Positions 26,907-36,427 are shown, counted from the first letter of the stretch. The stretch: 64,000 bases of DNA from Butyrivibrio sp. (GCF_017433805.1 NZ_JAFRGN010000040.1:62001-126000), one strand, 5' to 3'. Made by a program: numbers and translations. The notes: a model not told the origin generated them from the sequence alone.

Positions 26907-27845
26907 TTACTCCTCCTTACCAACTTTGATTCCGTAAATAGCTGTCTTTACAGAGTTATAAAGACCAGCTGTTATTTTATTGGATGCCAAAGCCGTCCTC
27001 AGTTTTGACAACGTAACTATCCTGAGAAAATCATATTTTCTGATCTGTGCACCTGTCAGGTAATGTTTGATTATCTCTTTTCTCTCTTCCTCAGAAAGCT
27101 TTTTATTCTGATCTGAATATCCTCCGCCCTCATAGCTGGAAACAACTATAGGAACATAATATGTAGATGCCTTGTCTCTATAAAAGCATCTAAGGAACTG
27201 CTCATAATCAGCCCTGACTTTGTATTTAAGATCAAATGGGTTCTTGTAGATAAGCCTCTCATCATAGAAACATGCCTGATGAGATGGTACATTTCTATAA
27301 CAAGCGTAATCATTTATCTGCGGATTAGAAGCGACCTTCTGACCAGTCTGCCTCTCAAAAATATCACCATAATAAATAGCCGGAAGAGTTGTTCCTTCCT
27401 TGGCAGTTTTGCTATTTATAGCATCATGCATGTTCTTGAGAACATTCTCATCATAAAATCTGTCTCCACAATTAAGGAAAAAGACATATGATGGAACCTC
27501 GCCTGCTCGTAAAAGTTTAACATCCTCTGTGTTATCAACATCATCTCTTATGGCTCTGTTCTCAATGATCCTGTCCTTAAGATATGCTGTTGCAATGTTC
27601 ATTCCATGATAAATACCGTTATCACAGCTCTCCAAAAGAGTGATCGTCTTGTCATCGTCAGTTCCTGCGATAGCAACATCATATTCAGCTTTCAGCTTAT
27701 CTATGGATCCGTCTGTAGACATACCATCCTTGACCAGAATCCTATAGTCTGTAAAAGACTGCTTCTCCACACTCCTGATAGTCTCGAAAAGCTTCTCTCC
27801 AGGATTATATGACACTATGATAATTGTAAAAAAAGTTTTCTTCAT
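26907..27845 (-). CDS. Family 2 glycosyltransferase (WcaA-like)
   Basis: 312 residues beginning FTIIIVSYNPGEKLFETIRSV, with VKDGMSTDGS for the nucleotide and FLNCGDRFYDE in the DxD position, here reduced to a single acid with a neighbouring CGD. SHQACFYDERLIYKNPFD is a standard acceptor-side motif of this group. GGAGAGTAATAACT precedes ATG. About 30 residues around IIENRAIRDDVDNTEDVK look like an insertion relative to the usual GT2 core. Part of the polysaccharide operon. Confidence 0.86.
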   Translation of the reverse strand: MKKTFFTIIIVSYNPGEKLFETIRSVEKQSFTDYRILVKDGMSTDGSIDKLKAEYDVAIAGTDDDKTITLLESCDNGIYHGMNIATAYLKDRIIENRAIRDDVDNTEDVKLLRAGEVPSYVFFLNCGDRFYDENVLKNMHDAINSKTAKEGTTLPAIYYGDIFERQTGQKVASNPQINDYACYRNVPSHQACFYDERLIYKNPFDLKYKVRADYEQFLRCFYRDKASTYYVPIVVSSYEGGGYSDQNKKLSEEERKEIIKHYLTGAQIRKYDFLRIVTLSKLRTALASNKITAGLYNSVKTAIYGIKVGKEE

Positions 27846-27860
27846 AGTTATTACTCTCCT

Positions 27861-28988
27861 TTAATAGTAGCCTCTCTCAGAGAGAGTTAGTGGCAAGTCA
27901 TGAAAAAGAAATGTCTGATAAGGAAGTATTCGAATCCCGTCATTTCCCGCGCCTCTCATATAAAGAGCAAAATACATAACACACGCTATCGTAACGCAGG
28001 CTGTGGCAAGTTTTCTTTTATCCTCGTCCTTAATTCCCATTACAAGAGACGGGATAAATAAAAGATGTGTAACTGTCAGGTAATAGCCAACTCTTGAAAT
28101 CACCGGAATAAAGGCTCCAAAAACATAAAGAACCATAGCCATGATATTACAGATAAAATAGAACCTGTCAGCCCTGCTGTCTCGTATAACATCCTTGTAC
28201 ATCCATAAAGAAAATGCAAGGATCACAATACATCTGACTATGTTTACAATACTCGTTCCACCCTCGAGATACTCCGTATCCTTGTAGGATGGATATAACA
28301 AAATTACTACCTTAAGATAGAAATCCTTGAGAACCAGGCATGAAGCTCCGAGTAGTCCAAGGCCAACGTACATCCATCTTCTCCACTTAAGCTGTGCCAC
28401 CACATATAATAGCAGGATAAGCAGAAGTGATTTATGGAAAAGACTGCCTATAAGCGTTATCAGAACAAACCTTGGCCAGTCCCTGTTTACAACAAATTTA
28501 ACAGCATAAAGAGCTACAGATAATGCCAGATAATACCTGACAGTACTAAGTGACTGAAAATAGTAGCCCAGCAGCATGAACATCACCATGCTCAGGGTAA
28601 ACCATTTGCTCTGCTCATACATAGCCTTCATAAAGAAGTAAATGGTAGCAAACGCAAACATGGCAAATATCAGAAGATAGTTCTCAAAGCCGCATACAAA
28701 ATACACTATTCGAGCCAGAGCATTAAAGCCAATCTCAGTTGGCACGTAAGCCCTGCTATAGGCCAGATGCATAAACTCAACGTATTTGAGATAGTCATTA
28801 CCGACATTGAGTCTAAGGGCAGAAACAGCAAATAGGAGCACAAAAATAATAAGGCAGGTGACACAGTTAACCATCTGCTGCCTGCTCATTCCCTGATAAA
28901 TGCGGAGAGCTCCTCCTGCTCTGTCAGTCTGTTTAATTAGTAGCGCCAGTAACAGCACTATAACAGTAAGGGATAAATAAACTGCCAT
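27861..28988 (-). CDS. EpsG-family polysaccharide polymerase (Wzy-type)
   Basis: 375 residues with about eleven helices. The motif SALRLNVGNDYLKYVEF after helix 2, EIGFNALARIVY, and STVRYYLALSVALYAV followed by GSLFHKSLLLILLLYV match EpsG-type proteins, which polymerise exported repeat units. It is the only polymerase candidate in the operon, next to the copolymerase at 29820-30956 with one gene between, which fits a Wzx/Wzy system. No Wzx is visible. Confidence 0.82.
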   Translation of the reverse strand: MAVYLSLTVIVLLLALLIKQTDRAGGALRIYQGMSRQQMVNCVTCLIIFVLLFAVSALRLNVGNDYLKYVEFMHLAYSRAYVPTEIGFNALARIVYFVCGFENYLLIFAMFAFATIYFFMKAMYEQSKWFTLSMVMFMLLGYYFQSLSTVRYYLALSVALYAVKFVVNRDWPRFVLITLIGSLFHKSLLLILLLYVVAQLKWRRWMYVGLGLLGASCLVLKDFYLKVVILLYPSYKDTEYLEGGTSIVNIVRCIVILAFSLWMYKDVIRDSRADRFYFICNIMAMVLYVFGAFIPVISRVGYYLTVTHLLFIPSLVMGIKDEDKRKLATACVTIACVMYFALYMRGAGNDGIRILPYQTFLFHDLPLTLSERGYY

Positions 28989-29819
28989 TTATTCTCTAAT
29001 CGTCCTCCCGTGTCTGACTCCGGATACCAGTAGCCTAAAGCACTTAAATAGTCCCATATCAGCACACATAGATTGTCTGTTCTTGAATAAAAATCTAAAT
29101 CCCAACAAAACGGCCATTTTACCATATAGGAAATGGTATAAAACGCCTCTGTCAAAAAAGAATTTCTCTGTATAACCTTTAAACCAGGTAGATTCGCCGA
29201 CAAGCTCATGGCCGATAGCCACATCAGTCCTGTATACAGCAAGTCCTGCCTTCAGACAGTCATGTAAAAAGAGGCTGTCTTCACCGTTCATATAAGGTGC
29301 TCCGCCGCCAAACAAAAGCGAATACCTGACACCACTATCTCTTAGCTTATTTCTCCTGGCGCAGATTGCATAAGCTGGATATCTGCCGTAATTCTTCCAG
29401 GAAATCTTAGCAAAGTCCTCATTCCAGTAGGTTTCTCTTCCTGGCTGAGCCTTTACATTAAACAGCAGAACATCTGCTTCAGGATGCGCATCAAATTCTG
29501 ATACGATTCTGTCTGCATATCCACTGTCGTACACTATATCATCATCACCGAACTGAATAATCTCATGATCAGCATTGTCAAAAGCAAGATTTCGAGATCT
29601 TCCTACACCCTTTTCATGTCTGGTAAGTATGATTGCCTTATGCTCACCAAAGCAAAGCTCTTCATCCAAATCTTCCTGGCTGGAAGCATCTTCCCCTATG
29701 ATCTGATTGACAATAACAGTATCAGATTCTAATTTCATAGTCTCAGGAAGCTTACCTGCATCCTTATTAACCGCTGAAACAAGAATCTGTAGTCTTTTTT
29801 CATCCATATCTTTTACCAT
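28989..29819 (-). CDS. Family 2-like glycosyltransferase
   Basis: 276 residues. The first strand is unusual (LQILVSAVNKDAG) and lacks the VIPxYN start of most GT2 proteins. The core is clear: KGVGRSRNLAFDNADHEIIQFGDDDIVYDSGYADRIV includes the DDD acid motif, and LFGGGAPYMNGEDSLF carries the downstream ED catalytic-base motif. It probably belongs to a small GT2 branch found in polysaccharide clusters. It is packed directly between the copolymerase and EpsG genes. Confidence 0.78.
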   Translation of the reverse strand: MVKDMDEKRLQILVSAVNKDAGKLPETMKLESDTVIVNQIIGEDASSQEDLDEELCFGEHKAIILTRHEKGVGRSRNLAFDNADHEIIQFGDDDIVYDSGYADRIVSEFDAHPEADVLLFNVKAQPGRETYWNEDFAKISWKNYGRYPAYAICARRNKLRDSGVRYSLLFGGGAPYMNGEDSLFLHDCLKAGLAVYRTDVAIGHELVGESTWFKGYTEKFFFDRGVLYHFLYGKMAVLLGFRFLFKNRQSMCADMGLFKCFRLLVSGVRHGRTIRE

Positions 29820-30956
29820 TTATTTAATGCCATAATAGCCGCGCATAAAAGTCCTGTCAGCTCTGACGATAACCATACCCAGAACCGGGCACTCATGCTT
29901 TTTGAGCTGAGTCAGAATATGCTCAGTAATAGCACCATTTCTGATTCCAAAAGGTACACATACGATTACACCATCGCAGGTACCAATCTTCCTGTAATTA
30001 TCCAGTACAGTTCCAGGTACAGCCATAGGAACAAGACTTACATTCTCTGCAGCCTCAGAACCCGCAATGATTGCCTTAATAGTCTCAGTATCTTTTTCTG
30101 AAACTTTGTCATCTTCTATGCTGTCAACGGAAATGACTGCTACTCGTGTTGCACCTTCTGTGGCCTTTCCAAATGCTGCAACAAGCTCGTTCTTAAAAAA
30201 GTCATCTGCCTTTTTACACTGAATTCCAAGAACATTGACGGAGTATCTCTTTTCCGCATCCTCCTGGATAAAGATAGCATCATCAATAGAATAGATAAGA
30301 AGCATAGCCAGAATAGCAATTATCGCAGCAGCTACTGCTCCAAATATGCCTGCTGCCATGCTTCTGTCTGAATAAGTAACAAGCTTGGCTTCATCTATGC
30401 TAAGGCATTTGATGGAATCGAAAGCTTTATTAGTACTACCATACTTCTCAAGCGACTTAACACTAGCGCGAAGGATCATATCAGCCAGATCCTTGTCCGT
30501 ATTCTCAGCAGAAAGAAGCATGAGCCTTACATCTGAAGGCGTATCAGCATTTATTGAAGAAAGCAGCTCATCTTTGGTAATGGATTTCTGGTCGCCATAG
30601 TTGGCAATAGGTCCTCCATCCTCAACTACATTGACCTCATTAGCCATAAGCTCAGCAATAATAGGAATTAAAATGTCATCAGTTGGCATCAGCATATGCT
30701 GCCAGGTGTAGGCATTGTAGTGATCAACCAATGTACCCTTGTTCTCATCATAAGCAAAGCTCACATATAGTCTCGCCTCAGCCTTGTAGGTTCTGGCAGG
30801 ACCATAAGTCACTGTAGCTAGTGTGTATATTCCAAAGCACAGAGCAGCTCCGATTATTGCTGCCAGTGGCACTATCCATATCTTTCTGAGAAGCTTCAGA
30901 TAAAAACACCTTAGGTTAAGTATTTCATCTCTATGTCCCTTACTTTCTCTTTTCAT
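29820..30956 (-). CDS. Wzz-type polysaccharide copolymerase with degenerate kinase-like C-terminus
   Basis: The N-terminal part has helix 1 (about residues 27-48), an outer Wzz domain, and helix 2 (about 200-223), the plan of chain-length regulators. Residues about 255-378 look like the cytoplasmic tyrosine-kinase (CpsD/BY-kinase) fold: RVAVISVDSI is the first strand and CDGVIVCVPFGIRNGAITEHIL with CPVLGMVIVR the later part. The Walker A glycine-lysine loop is absent and there is no tyrosine-rich tail, so it cannot be an active kinase as read. No separate kinase or its phosphatase is in the operon. GGGAGAAGAGT precedes ATG. Confidence 0.82.
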   Translation of the reverse strand: MKRESKGHRDEILNLRCFYLKLLRKIWIVPLAAIIGAALCFGIYTLATVTYGPARTYKAEARLYVSFAYDENKGTLVDHYNAYTWQHMLMPTDDILIPIIAELMANEVNVVEDGGPIANYGDQKSITKDELLSSINADTPSDVRLMLLSAENTDKDLADMILRASVKSLEKYGSTNKAFDSIKCLSIDEAKLVTYSDRSMAAGIFGAVAAAIIAILAMLLIYSIDDAIFIQEDAEKRYSVNVLGIQCKKADDFFKNELVAAFGKATEGATRVAVISVDSIEDDKVSEKDTETIKAIIAGSEAAENVSLVPMAVPGTVLDNYRKIGTCDGVIVCVPFGIRNGAITEHILTQLKKHECPVLGMVIVRADRTFMRGYYGIK

Positions 30957-30977
30957 ACTCTTCTCCCGAACTAAGGA

Positions 30978-32384
30978 TCACACCTTTTTCTGGGCTGTGA
31001 CCTGATTATCATCAACACCTTCTGTACTGTCAGGTGTGAACAAAATCTTGACTGTTAAGAGCATAAGCTTGATATCAAGCCATACGGAATAATTCTCTAT
31101 ATATGTAAGATCCAGTTTGAGCTTGTCGTAAGGTGTAGTATTGTACTTGCCATACACCTGCGCATAGCCTGCAAGACCGGCCTTAACCTTCATTCTGAAA
31201 GCGAACTCAGGCATCTCCTCAAGATACTGAGCAATAATCTCTGGTCTCTCAGGTCTGGGACCAATAAATGCCATATCACCCACAAGAATGTTAAAGAGCT
31301 GTGGAAGCTCATCAATTCTGCATTTACGAATGAACTTACCAATAGGAGTTATTCTGGAATCATTCTTGGAAGCAAGTCGCGCCACGCCATCCTTCTCGGC
31401 ATCAACACGCATACTTCTGAATTTCATGATCTTAAATTCTCTTCTGTTCTGAGTGCATCTAACCTGCTTGTAAAGAACAGGGCCACCATCATACGCCTTG
31501 ACGATAATCGCAGTTATCAGCATTATCGGCGATGTCAGTATTATCAGTAAAAGAGAAAGAACAATATCGATAAGTCTCTTAATCGCTCTCTGCTCAACCT
31601 TGATGGCATATTCTCTAAGGAGCAGCACTGGTGTATCGAACAGATGAAGCTGTGTAGAGCCCTTTAAAAGAACATCTGTTATCTTAGGCATTACATAGAT
31701 TCTGATGTTTCTGCCATAGCAGTACTTAACCAGACCATTTCTGTACTGGCTTGGAACATCCCAGATAACAACTCCGTCGTAGTCTCCAAGACATTCCTCA
31801 TATACCTTTTCGATTCCCTCAGATATATTCATGGACTTGACGATGTTGTACTTGTCTTTTCTGGTATTGAACTTCTGAGTAATATCATCTACAGGATAAA
31901 TACCACTTATTAGAAGAAGTCTTCTCGGCTTAAATATCCTCATATACAGGGCATTTGTAGCATAAGCCCACAAAAATGAGATGACCAGCTGGATCACGAA
32001 TATCATCACGATAGGAGTTGCTGTTACCAGCCAGTTTCTCAGAAGTGAAATCTGAAAATATGAAATGAAGTTTACCATGAAGAGGGCAAAAATCTGTGAA
32101 AAGAACACATCCATAGGCTTGAGATAGCCTATCTTAAGTCCTCCGTAGGTATTAGAAAAGAACAAAAGAAGTATGAAATAAATTCCAAGTATAAGGAGAT
32201 GACCTCTAAAGTACAGCTTAAGTCCTCCACCAAGCACGTAACCATCCTGGCTTATACGAGTAGCTGCAACTATAGGATAATATGTTCTAAACCAAAAAAA
32301 GGCATAAACAGCGGTTTGCATCCCCAAACCAACGAATCCCAGGAATAAAACAAGGATTCTCTTTGCTGATTCCACATTTTTCAT
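30978..32384 (-). CDS. Polyprenyl glycosylphosphotransferase (WbaP/WcaJ type), priming enzyme
   Basis: 468 residues. The first half has four to five helices and a Rossmann-like cytosolic segment (RRLLLISGIYPVDDI...YDGVVIWDVP). The last third is the catalytic domain: RLIDIVLSLLLIILTSPIM re-entrant helix, KFRSMRVDAEKDG, RKCRIDELPQLFNIL with the DE pair, and GPRPERPE. It transfers a sugar phosphate to undecaprenyl phosphate to start repeat-unit synthesis. Which sugar is used cannot be told. It lies beside the copolymerase. Confidence 0.9.
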   Translation of the reverse strand: MKNVESAKRILVLFLGFVGLGMQTAVYAFFWFRTYYPIVAATRISQDGYVLGGGLKLYFRGHLLILGIYFILLLFFSNTYGGLKIGYLKPMDVFFSQIFALFMVNFISYFQISLLRNWLVTATPIVMIFVIQLVISFLWAYATNALYMRIFKPRRLLLISGIYPVDDITQKFNTRKDKYNIVKSMNISEGIEKVYEECLGDYDGVVIWDVPSQYRNGLVKYCYGRNIRIYVMPKITDVLLKGSTQLHLFDTPVLLLREYAIKVEQRAIKRLIDIVLSLLLIILTSPIMLITAIIVKAYDGGPVLYKQVRCTQNRREFKIMKFRSMRVDAEKDGVARLASKNDSRITPIGKFIRKCRIDELPQLFNILVGDMAFIGPRPERPEIIAQYLEEMPEFAFRMKVKAGLAGYAQVYGKYNTTPYDKLKLDLTYIENYSVWLDIKLMLLTVKILFTPDSTEGVDDNQVTAQKKV

Positions 32385-32405
32385 ACAAAATCCCCTTTTA
32401 ACTGA

Positions 32406-33152
32406 TCAAATTCTCCTCAGTGTGGCTCTTACGGCCCATCCGACGAAATAAAACATAGACTGTATCACTGAGAGATCAGCAATATTTCTATACAAAAACC
32501 ATATTCTCTGTATGGCAACAAATTTATTGGAAGACAAGGATTTAGCTGGCCTTCTGTAAACTGCAAGATTCTCATCCAGTCCATAAGCCACATATCCGCT
32601 CTTTAAGATCCTCCACCAGGTTGCTGTGTCCTCACTTGGCACCTGTGGCATGTGGATGATCTCCATGTCTATCTTCTCTGTGTCAAACATGACTGTAGTA
32701 GTAAATATAACAGTTCGTGAAAGCGCCTGTCTGAACTTAAGTGTCTGTGGCGCTCTTACGACTCTTCCCGTTGGATTAGCCTCTTCATCTCCAAACTCAT
32801 AGGAGTGAAAAGAAAAAGCTGCTCCGGTCTGTTCCATAAAAGCAATCTGCTTCTCAAGCTTCTCCGGGCGCCATACATCATCCGCATCCAAAAAAGCTAT
32901 ATATCTGCCGGCAGAAGCATCAATTCCACTATTTCTGGCAGCTGCTGCACCTTCATTAACACTTTTCCTGATGAGCCTGATGCGCTTGCCCTGACTGGCT
33001 ATAATATCTTCAATCAGGTCAGCACTTCCGTCAGTAGAAGCATCATCCACCAGAATAAGCTCCCAGTCCTTGTAGGTCTGCTCACTTACCATGGTAATGG
33101 TCTTCTCTATATATTTAGCTGCATTGTAAACAGGAACAATAATGCTGACCAT
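32406..33152 (-). CDS. Family 2 glycosyltransferase
   Basis: 248 residues: VSIIVPVYNAAKYIEKTI, VDDASTDGSADLI, and AFLDADDVWRPEKLEKQI with the DxD. VPSEDTATWWRILKSGY holds the ED catalytic base. This is a compact, common EPS side-sugar transferase. AGAGGAG precedes ATG, and the gene overlaps the end of the upstream GtrB-like gene by one base. Confidence 0.9.
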   Translation of the reverse strand: MVSIIVPVYNAAKYIEKTITMVSEQTYKDWELILVDDASTDGSADLIEDIIASQGKRIRLIRKSVNEGAAAARNSGIDASAGRYIAFLDADDVWRPEKLEKQIAFMEQTGAAFSFHSYEFGDEEANPTGRVVRAPQTLKFRQALSRTVIFTTTVMFDTEKIDMEIIHMPQVPSEDTATWWRILKSGYVAYGLDENLAVYRRPAKSLSSNKFVAIQRIWFLYRNIADLSVIQSMFYFVGWAVRATLRRI

Positions 33153-34090
33153 TATAACTCCTCTTTTACAATGTACATAGGACGCTTTTTAATCTCCAGA
33201 TATGCCTTGGAGAGATACTGTCCAACAATTCCCAGACAAAAGAGCTGTACACCACTTACCAGTGAAATGATACATACAGTTGACGCCCATCCCACAGTAT
33301 TGTTAGGATCACCGACAGTAATCTGTCTTACTACGATAAAGATAATGAAAATAAGCGCTATAAAGCAGAACAATACGCCAAAGACTGACGCCATTGCAAG
33401 TGGTGCTGTCGAGAAAGCAACGATTCCATCGAGTGCATAGAGGAACAGCTTCCAGAATGACCACTTAGTCTCGCCCTTCTTTCTCTCGATATTCTCGAAT
33501 TCGAGCCACTTAGTCTTGAAGCCAACCCAACCAAAGATTCCTTTGGAGAAACGATTGTACTCTTCAAGAGAGAGGATAGCATCCACAAACTGTCTTGTCA
33601 TAAGTCTGTAATCTCTTGCTCCATCTACAATCTCAGTCTTGGACATCTTGTTGATGATCTTATAAAACTGTCTGGCAAAGAAGGATCTGATAGGAGGCTC
33701 TCCCTTTCTGTCTACACGTCTGGTAGCCACACTGTCATAGCCTTCCTCTACTATACATTTAAACATCTCAGGCAAAAGAGCTGGTGGATCCTGAAGGTCA
33801 CAGTCCATAACAACTACGTAGTCACCCTTGGCCTTCTGAAGTCCGGCATACATACCAGCTTCCTTACCAAAATTTCTGGAAAAGTTGATGAGATGCACTC
33901 TCTCATCCTTAGCATGAAGCTCTTTTACAATAGGTACCGTGTTATCTTTTGATCCATCATTTACAAAGATAAGCTCAATATCAACATCCCTGTTCTTAAA
34001 AAAGCCCTCATATTTAAAAAGCTCGTTGTAAAAATCTACAATATTCTCCTGCTCGTTATAGCAAGGCACAATAACGCTTAACAGTTCCAT
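33152..34090 (-). CDS. GtrB-like polyprenyl-phosphate glycosyltransferase, first gene of the EPS operon
   Basis: The GT-A domain has SVIVPCYNEQENIVDFY, VNDGSKDNTVPIV and MDCDLQDPPALLPEM, with KGIFGWVGFKT and KWSFWKLFLYALDGIVAFS before two C-terminal helices. This is the bactoprenol glucosyltransferase plan. The start MELLSV at 34090 follows GGGAG by eight bases; the longer frame back to 34156 runs through the promoter region and is rejected. It would make the lipid-phosphate sugar used by the GT-C enzymes at the other end of the operon. Confidence 0.9.
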   Translation of the reverse strand: MELLSVIVPCYNEQENIVDFYNELFKYEGFFKNRDVDIELIFVNDGSKDNTVPIVKELHAKDERVHLINFSRNFGKEAGMYAGLQKAKGDYVVVMDCDLQDPPALLPEMFKCIVEEGYDSVATRRVDRKGEPPIRSFFARQFYKIINKMSKTEIVDGARDYRLMTRQFVDAILSLEEYNRFSKGIFGWVGFKTKWLEFENIERKKGETKWSFWKLFLYALDGIVAFSTAPLAMASVFGVLFCFIALIFIIFIVVRQITVGDPNNTVGWASTVCIISLVSGVQLFCLGIVGQYLSKAYLEIKKRPMYIVKEEL

Positions 34091-34158
34091 TACAATTCTC
34101 CCAAATACATTTTCTATTGATAGCGCATTCAACGCATAGTAGCGCAATCCTACCAAGT

Positions 34159-34187
34159 ATTTTACACTTATCCACCAGTTCTTTCAA
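34159..34187 (-). promoter_or_regulatory. Sigma-70-type promoter of the EPS operon
   Basis: On the minus strand TTGAAA (34187-34182) and TAAAAT (34164-34159) are separated by 17 bases. A transcript would begin near 34152, giving a leader of about 60 bases before ATG at 34090. No other promoter of this quality was noticed in the tightly packed genes down to 20568. Confidence 0.65.
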
Positions 34188-34212
34188 TGGTTTACAACTT
34201 CGGTAATTTCGC

Positions 34213-35073
34213 TTATTTCCACTGTAGTCTGTACTCCAAAGGACTTATTCCTTCTATTTGCTTGAATATCCTTGAGAAATAGTAAAGCGGCGTTATTCCA
34301 CATCTTACCCCAATCTCTTCAACAGTCTCATCTGTGAATCTCAGCATCTGCTTGGCATGGGTAATCCTAGTTATCAGAAGATAATTAATAATAGATGTTC
34401 CGTACTGTTCCTTGAATCCTCTGGACAATGTGTACTTATTTATAAGAAACATATCTGCCAGCATATCCAGACTTATCTTTTCCTGATAATGGGTATCAAG
34501 ATAATCTTTGAGGTTCATGAGCGTCTGGGAGTTATTGTTAACAGGTGCAGCATCAGGATTCCAGCTAAAGCTCATCAAAAAAGTTATGAGCTTACCCAAA
34601 TATTCATTGATACGGATATCTCTGATGTAGTCAGAAGATCTTGCTATTGTGTTTATCTCCTCCCATATTCTATGAGCTTCAAGGCTTGTACCTGGCTGAA
34701 AAACCGGCTGTCCACCTCTTTCCACATATTTCAGATATATTGGGAGCATGCTGTCTCCGTTGAAATGGATCCACTCAAGGGCCCACAAATCTTCTGAGGT
34801 TCTGTGAAGATATGGATTCTTACAGTTAATAAACACGCAGTCCCCGGTTTTAACCATATACTCTCTTCCGTTATAATCCAGCGTTCCACTTCCCTCTTTT
34901 ACATAAAAAAAGAGAAACGAATCAAGATTCTGTCTCTTGCTGGCGTGGGTTTTCCTAGCTTTAAGCGCGCCTATTTCCTGCAAATACATAAGATTGGACT
35001 TGGCAAATTCAGATGGAGTATACAGCATTCTGTCTGATGACACATACTCGCCCTGAAACAATTTTTCCTGCAT
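34213..35073 (-). CDS. AraC-family transcriptional regulator
   Basis: 286 residues. The N-terminal cupin-like sensor (about 45-130) contains KEGSGTLDYNGREYMVKTGDC. The C-terminal double helix-turn-helix (about 185-285) has ISLDMLADMFLINKYTLSRGFK and the second motif GISPLEYRL. Such proteins with a cupin domain usually sense a sugar or glycan fragment. It is divergent from gmd and directly upstream of the EPS operon, so control of either or both is plausible. AGGAGAAATCGACGT precedes ATG. Confidence 0.9.
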   Translation of the reverse strand: MQEKLFQGEYVSSDRMLYTPSEFAKSNLMYLQEIGALKARKTHASKRQNLDSFLFFYVKEGSGTLDYNGREYMVKTGDCVFINCKNPYLHRTSEDLWALEWIHFNGDSMLPIYLKYVERGGQPVFQPGTSLEAHRIWEEINTIARSSDYIRDIRINEYLGKLITFLMSFSWNPDAAPVNNNSQTLMNLKDYLDTHYQEKISLDMLADMFLINKYTLSRGFKEQYGTSIINYLLITRITHAKQMLRFTDETVEEIGVRCGITPLYYFSRIFKQIEGISPLEYRLQWK

Positions 35074-35142
35074 ACGTCGATTTCTCCTGCATTTAATAGT
35101 TTGTTTAGCATTTTTATAAAAACGTTATATTGATTCTTTTAT

Positions 35143-35262
35143 TGCAAATTACGATGATATCTACAGTATAATTACCTCGTCAAGATAATGCAAATAAAAA
35201 TCAAGAAAGTGAATTTGCACAGCAGAGCTTAGACAATATAATAAGCAGGAAATATGCAAATA
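35143..35262. repeat. Four TGCAAAT heptamers in the araC-gmd intergenic region
   Basis: TGCAAAT occurs at 35143-35149, 35189-35195 and 35256-35262, and inverted (ATTTGCA) at 35213-35219. The inverted copy overlaps the -35 of the gmd promoter. They may be operator half-sites for the neighbouring AraC regulator; the region is AT-rich, so chance is possible. Confidence 0.4.
35215..35243 (+). promoter_or_regulatory. gmd-fcl promoter
   Basis: TTGCAC (35215-35220) and TATAAT (35238-35243), with 17 bases between, lie 52 bases before the gmd ATG. A further TATAAT at 35167-35172 with TTGCAA at 35142-35147 has a 19-base gap and may be a second, weaker promoter. Confidence 0.65.
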
Positions 35263-35295
35263 TTATTCTTTATTTATTATTGAGAGGAAAACAAT

Positions 35296-36387
35296 ATGGC
35301 TAAAAAAGCACTTATTACTGGTATAACTGGTCAGGATGGATCTTACCTTGCTGAGTTCCTTCTTGAGAAAGGTTATGACGTTCACGGTATCATCCGTAGA
35401 TCATCTGTAGACTACAGAGAGAGAATTGCACACCTTGAGGGACATCCTAACTTCCACCTTCATTATGGTGACCTTGGCGATTCAATGAGCATCCTTGGCG
35501 TTGTTGGTAAGGTTCGCCCAGACGAGATCTACAACCTCGCAGCTCAGTCACACGTTCAGGTATCTTTCGATTCACCTGAGTTCACAGCTGATGTTGATGC
35601 TACTGGTGTTCTTAGAGTACTCGAGGCTGTTCGTCAGTGCGGTCTTGCTGATACATGCCGTATCTACCAGGCTTCTACATCAGAGCTCTATGGTAAGGTT
35701 GAGGCAGTTCCTCAGAGTGAGACAACACCTTTCCACCCATACAGCCCATATGCTGTAGCTAAGCTTTATGGTTACTGGATCATCAAGGAGTATCGTGAAG
35801 CTTACAACATGTTCTGCTGCTCAGGTATTCTTTTCAACCACGAGTCAGAGAGAAGAGGCGAGACATTCGTTACACGTAAGATCACTCTTGCTGCCAGCAG
35901 AATCGCTCAGGGCAAGCAGGATAAGCTTTATCTTGGTAACCTTTCATCACTTCGTGACTGGGGTTATGCTAGAGACTATGTTGAGTGTATGTGGCTCATC
36001 CTTCAGAACGACAAGCCAGAAGATTTCGTAATCGCTACTGGTGTTCAGCATTCAGTTCGTGAGTTCGCACAGCTTGCATTCCACTACGCTGGTATCGAGC
36101 TTGAGTTCAAGGGCGAAGGCGCTGATGAGAAGGGTTATGACAAGGCTACAGGTAAGGTTCTTGTTGAGGTTTCACCTGACTTCTACAGACCTACAGACGT
36201 TGTTAACCTTTTAGGTGATCCTACTAAGGCTAAAGAGAAGCTTCACTGGAATCCACAGACAACTTCTTTCGAAGACCTTGTAAGAATCATGGTTGAGCAC
36301 GATATGAAGAAGGTTGCTGTTGAGAGAGCCAACGAGCACGTAAAGTTCAACCTTGCTGAGTTCCTTGAGAAGGGTATCGACAAGTAA
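35296..36387 (+). CDS. gmd: GDP-mannose 4,6-dehydratase
   Basis: Converts GDP-D-mannose to GDP-4-keto-6-deoxymannose. This short-chain dehydrogenase has the NADP loop GITGQDGSY near the N-terminus, STSELYG with the catalytic threonine/serine and glutamate, and YSPYAVAK with the tyrosine and lysine. [16 protein letters not shown] and [10 protein letters not shown] complete the family pattern. The length (363) is normal. GAGAGGA precedes the ATG. Codons are strongly biased to GGT, CGT, CTT and AAC, unlike the AGA-rich glycosyltransferase genes around it, pointing to high expression. fcl follows in the same operon. Confidence 0.96.
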   Translation: MAKKALITGITGQDGSYLAEFLLEKGYDVHGIIRRSSVDYRERIAHLEGHPNFHLHYGDLGDSMSILGVVGKVRPDEIYNLAAQSHVQVSFDSPEFTADVDATGVLRVLEAVRQCGLADTCRIYQASTSELYGKVEAVPQSETTPFHPYSPYAVAKLYGYWIIKEYREAYNMFCCSGILFNHESERRGETFVTRKITLAASRIAQGKQDKLYLGNLSSLRDWGYARDYVECMWLILQNDKPEDFVIATGVQHSVREFAQLAFHYAGIELEFKGEGADEKGYDKATGKVLVEVSPDFYRPTDVVNLLGDPTKAKEKLHWNPQTTSFEDLVRIMVEHDMKKVAVERANEHVKFNLAEFLEKGIDK

Positions 36388-36427
36388 TTTAAGCTAATCA
36401 TTTAAATTGATATTGGAGATCTTACAG

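Noticed and set aside
32805..33440. 211-codon open frame on the plus strand
   Set aside because: It is antisense to two clear GT2 genes, has no ribosome site and no recognisable domain.
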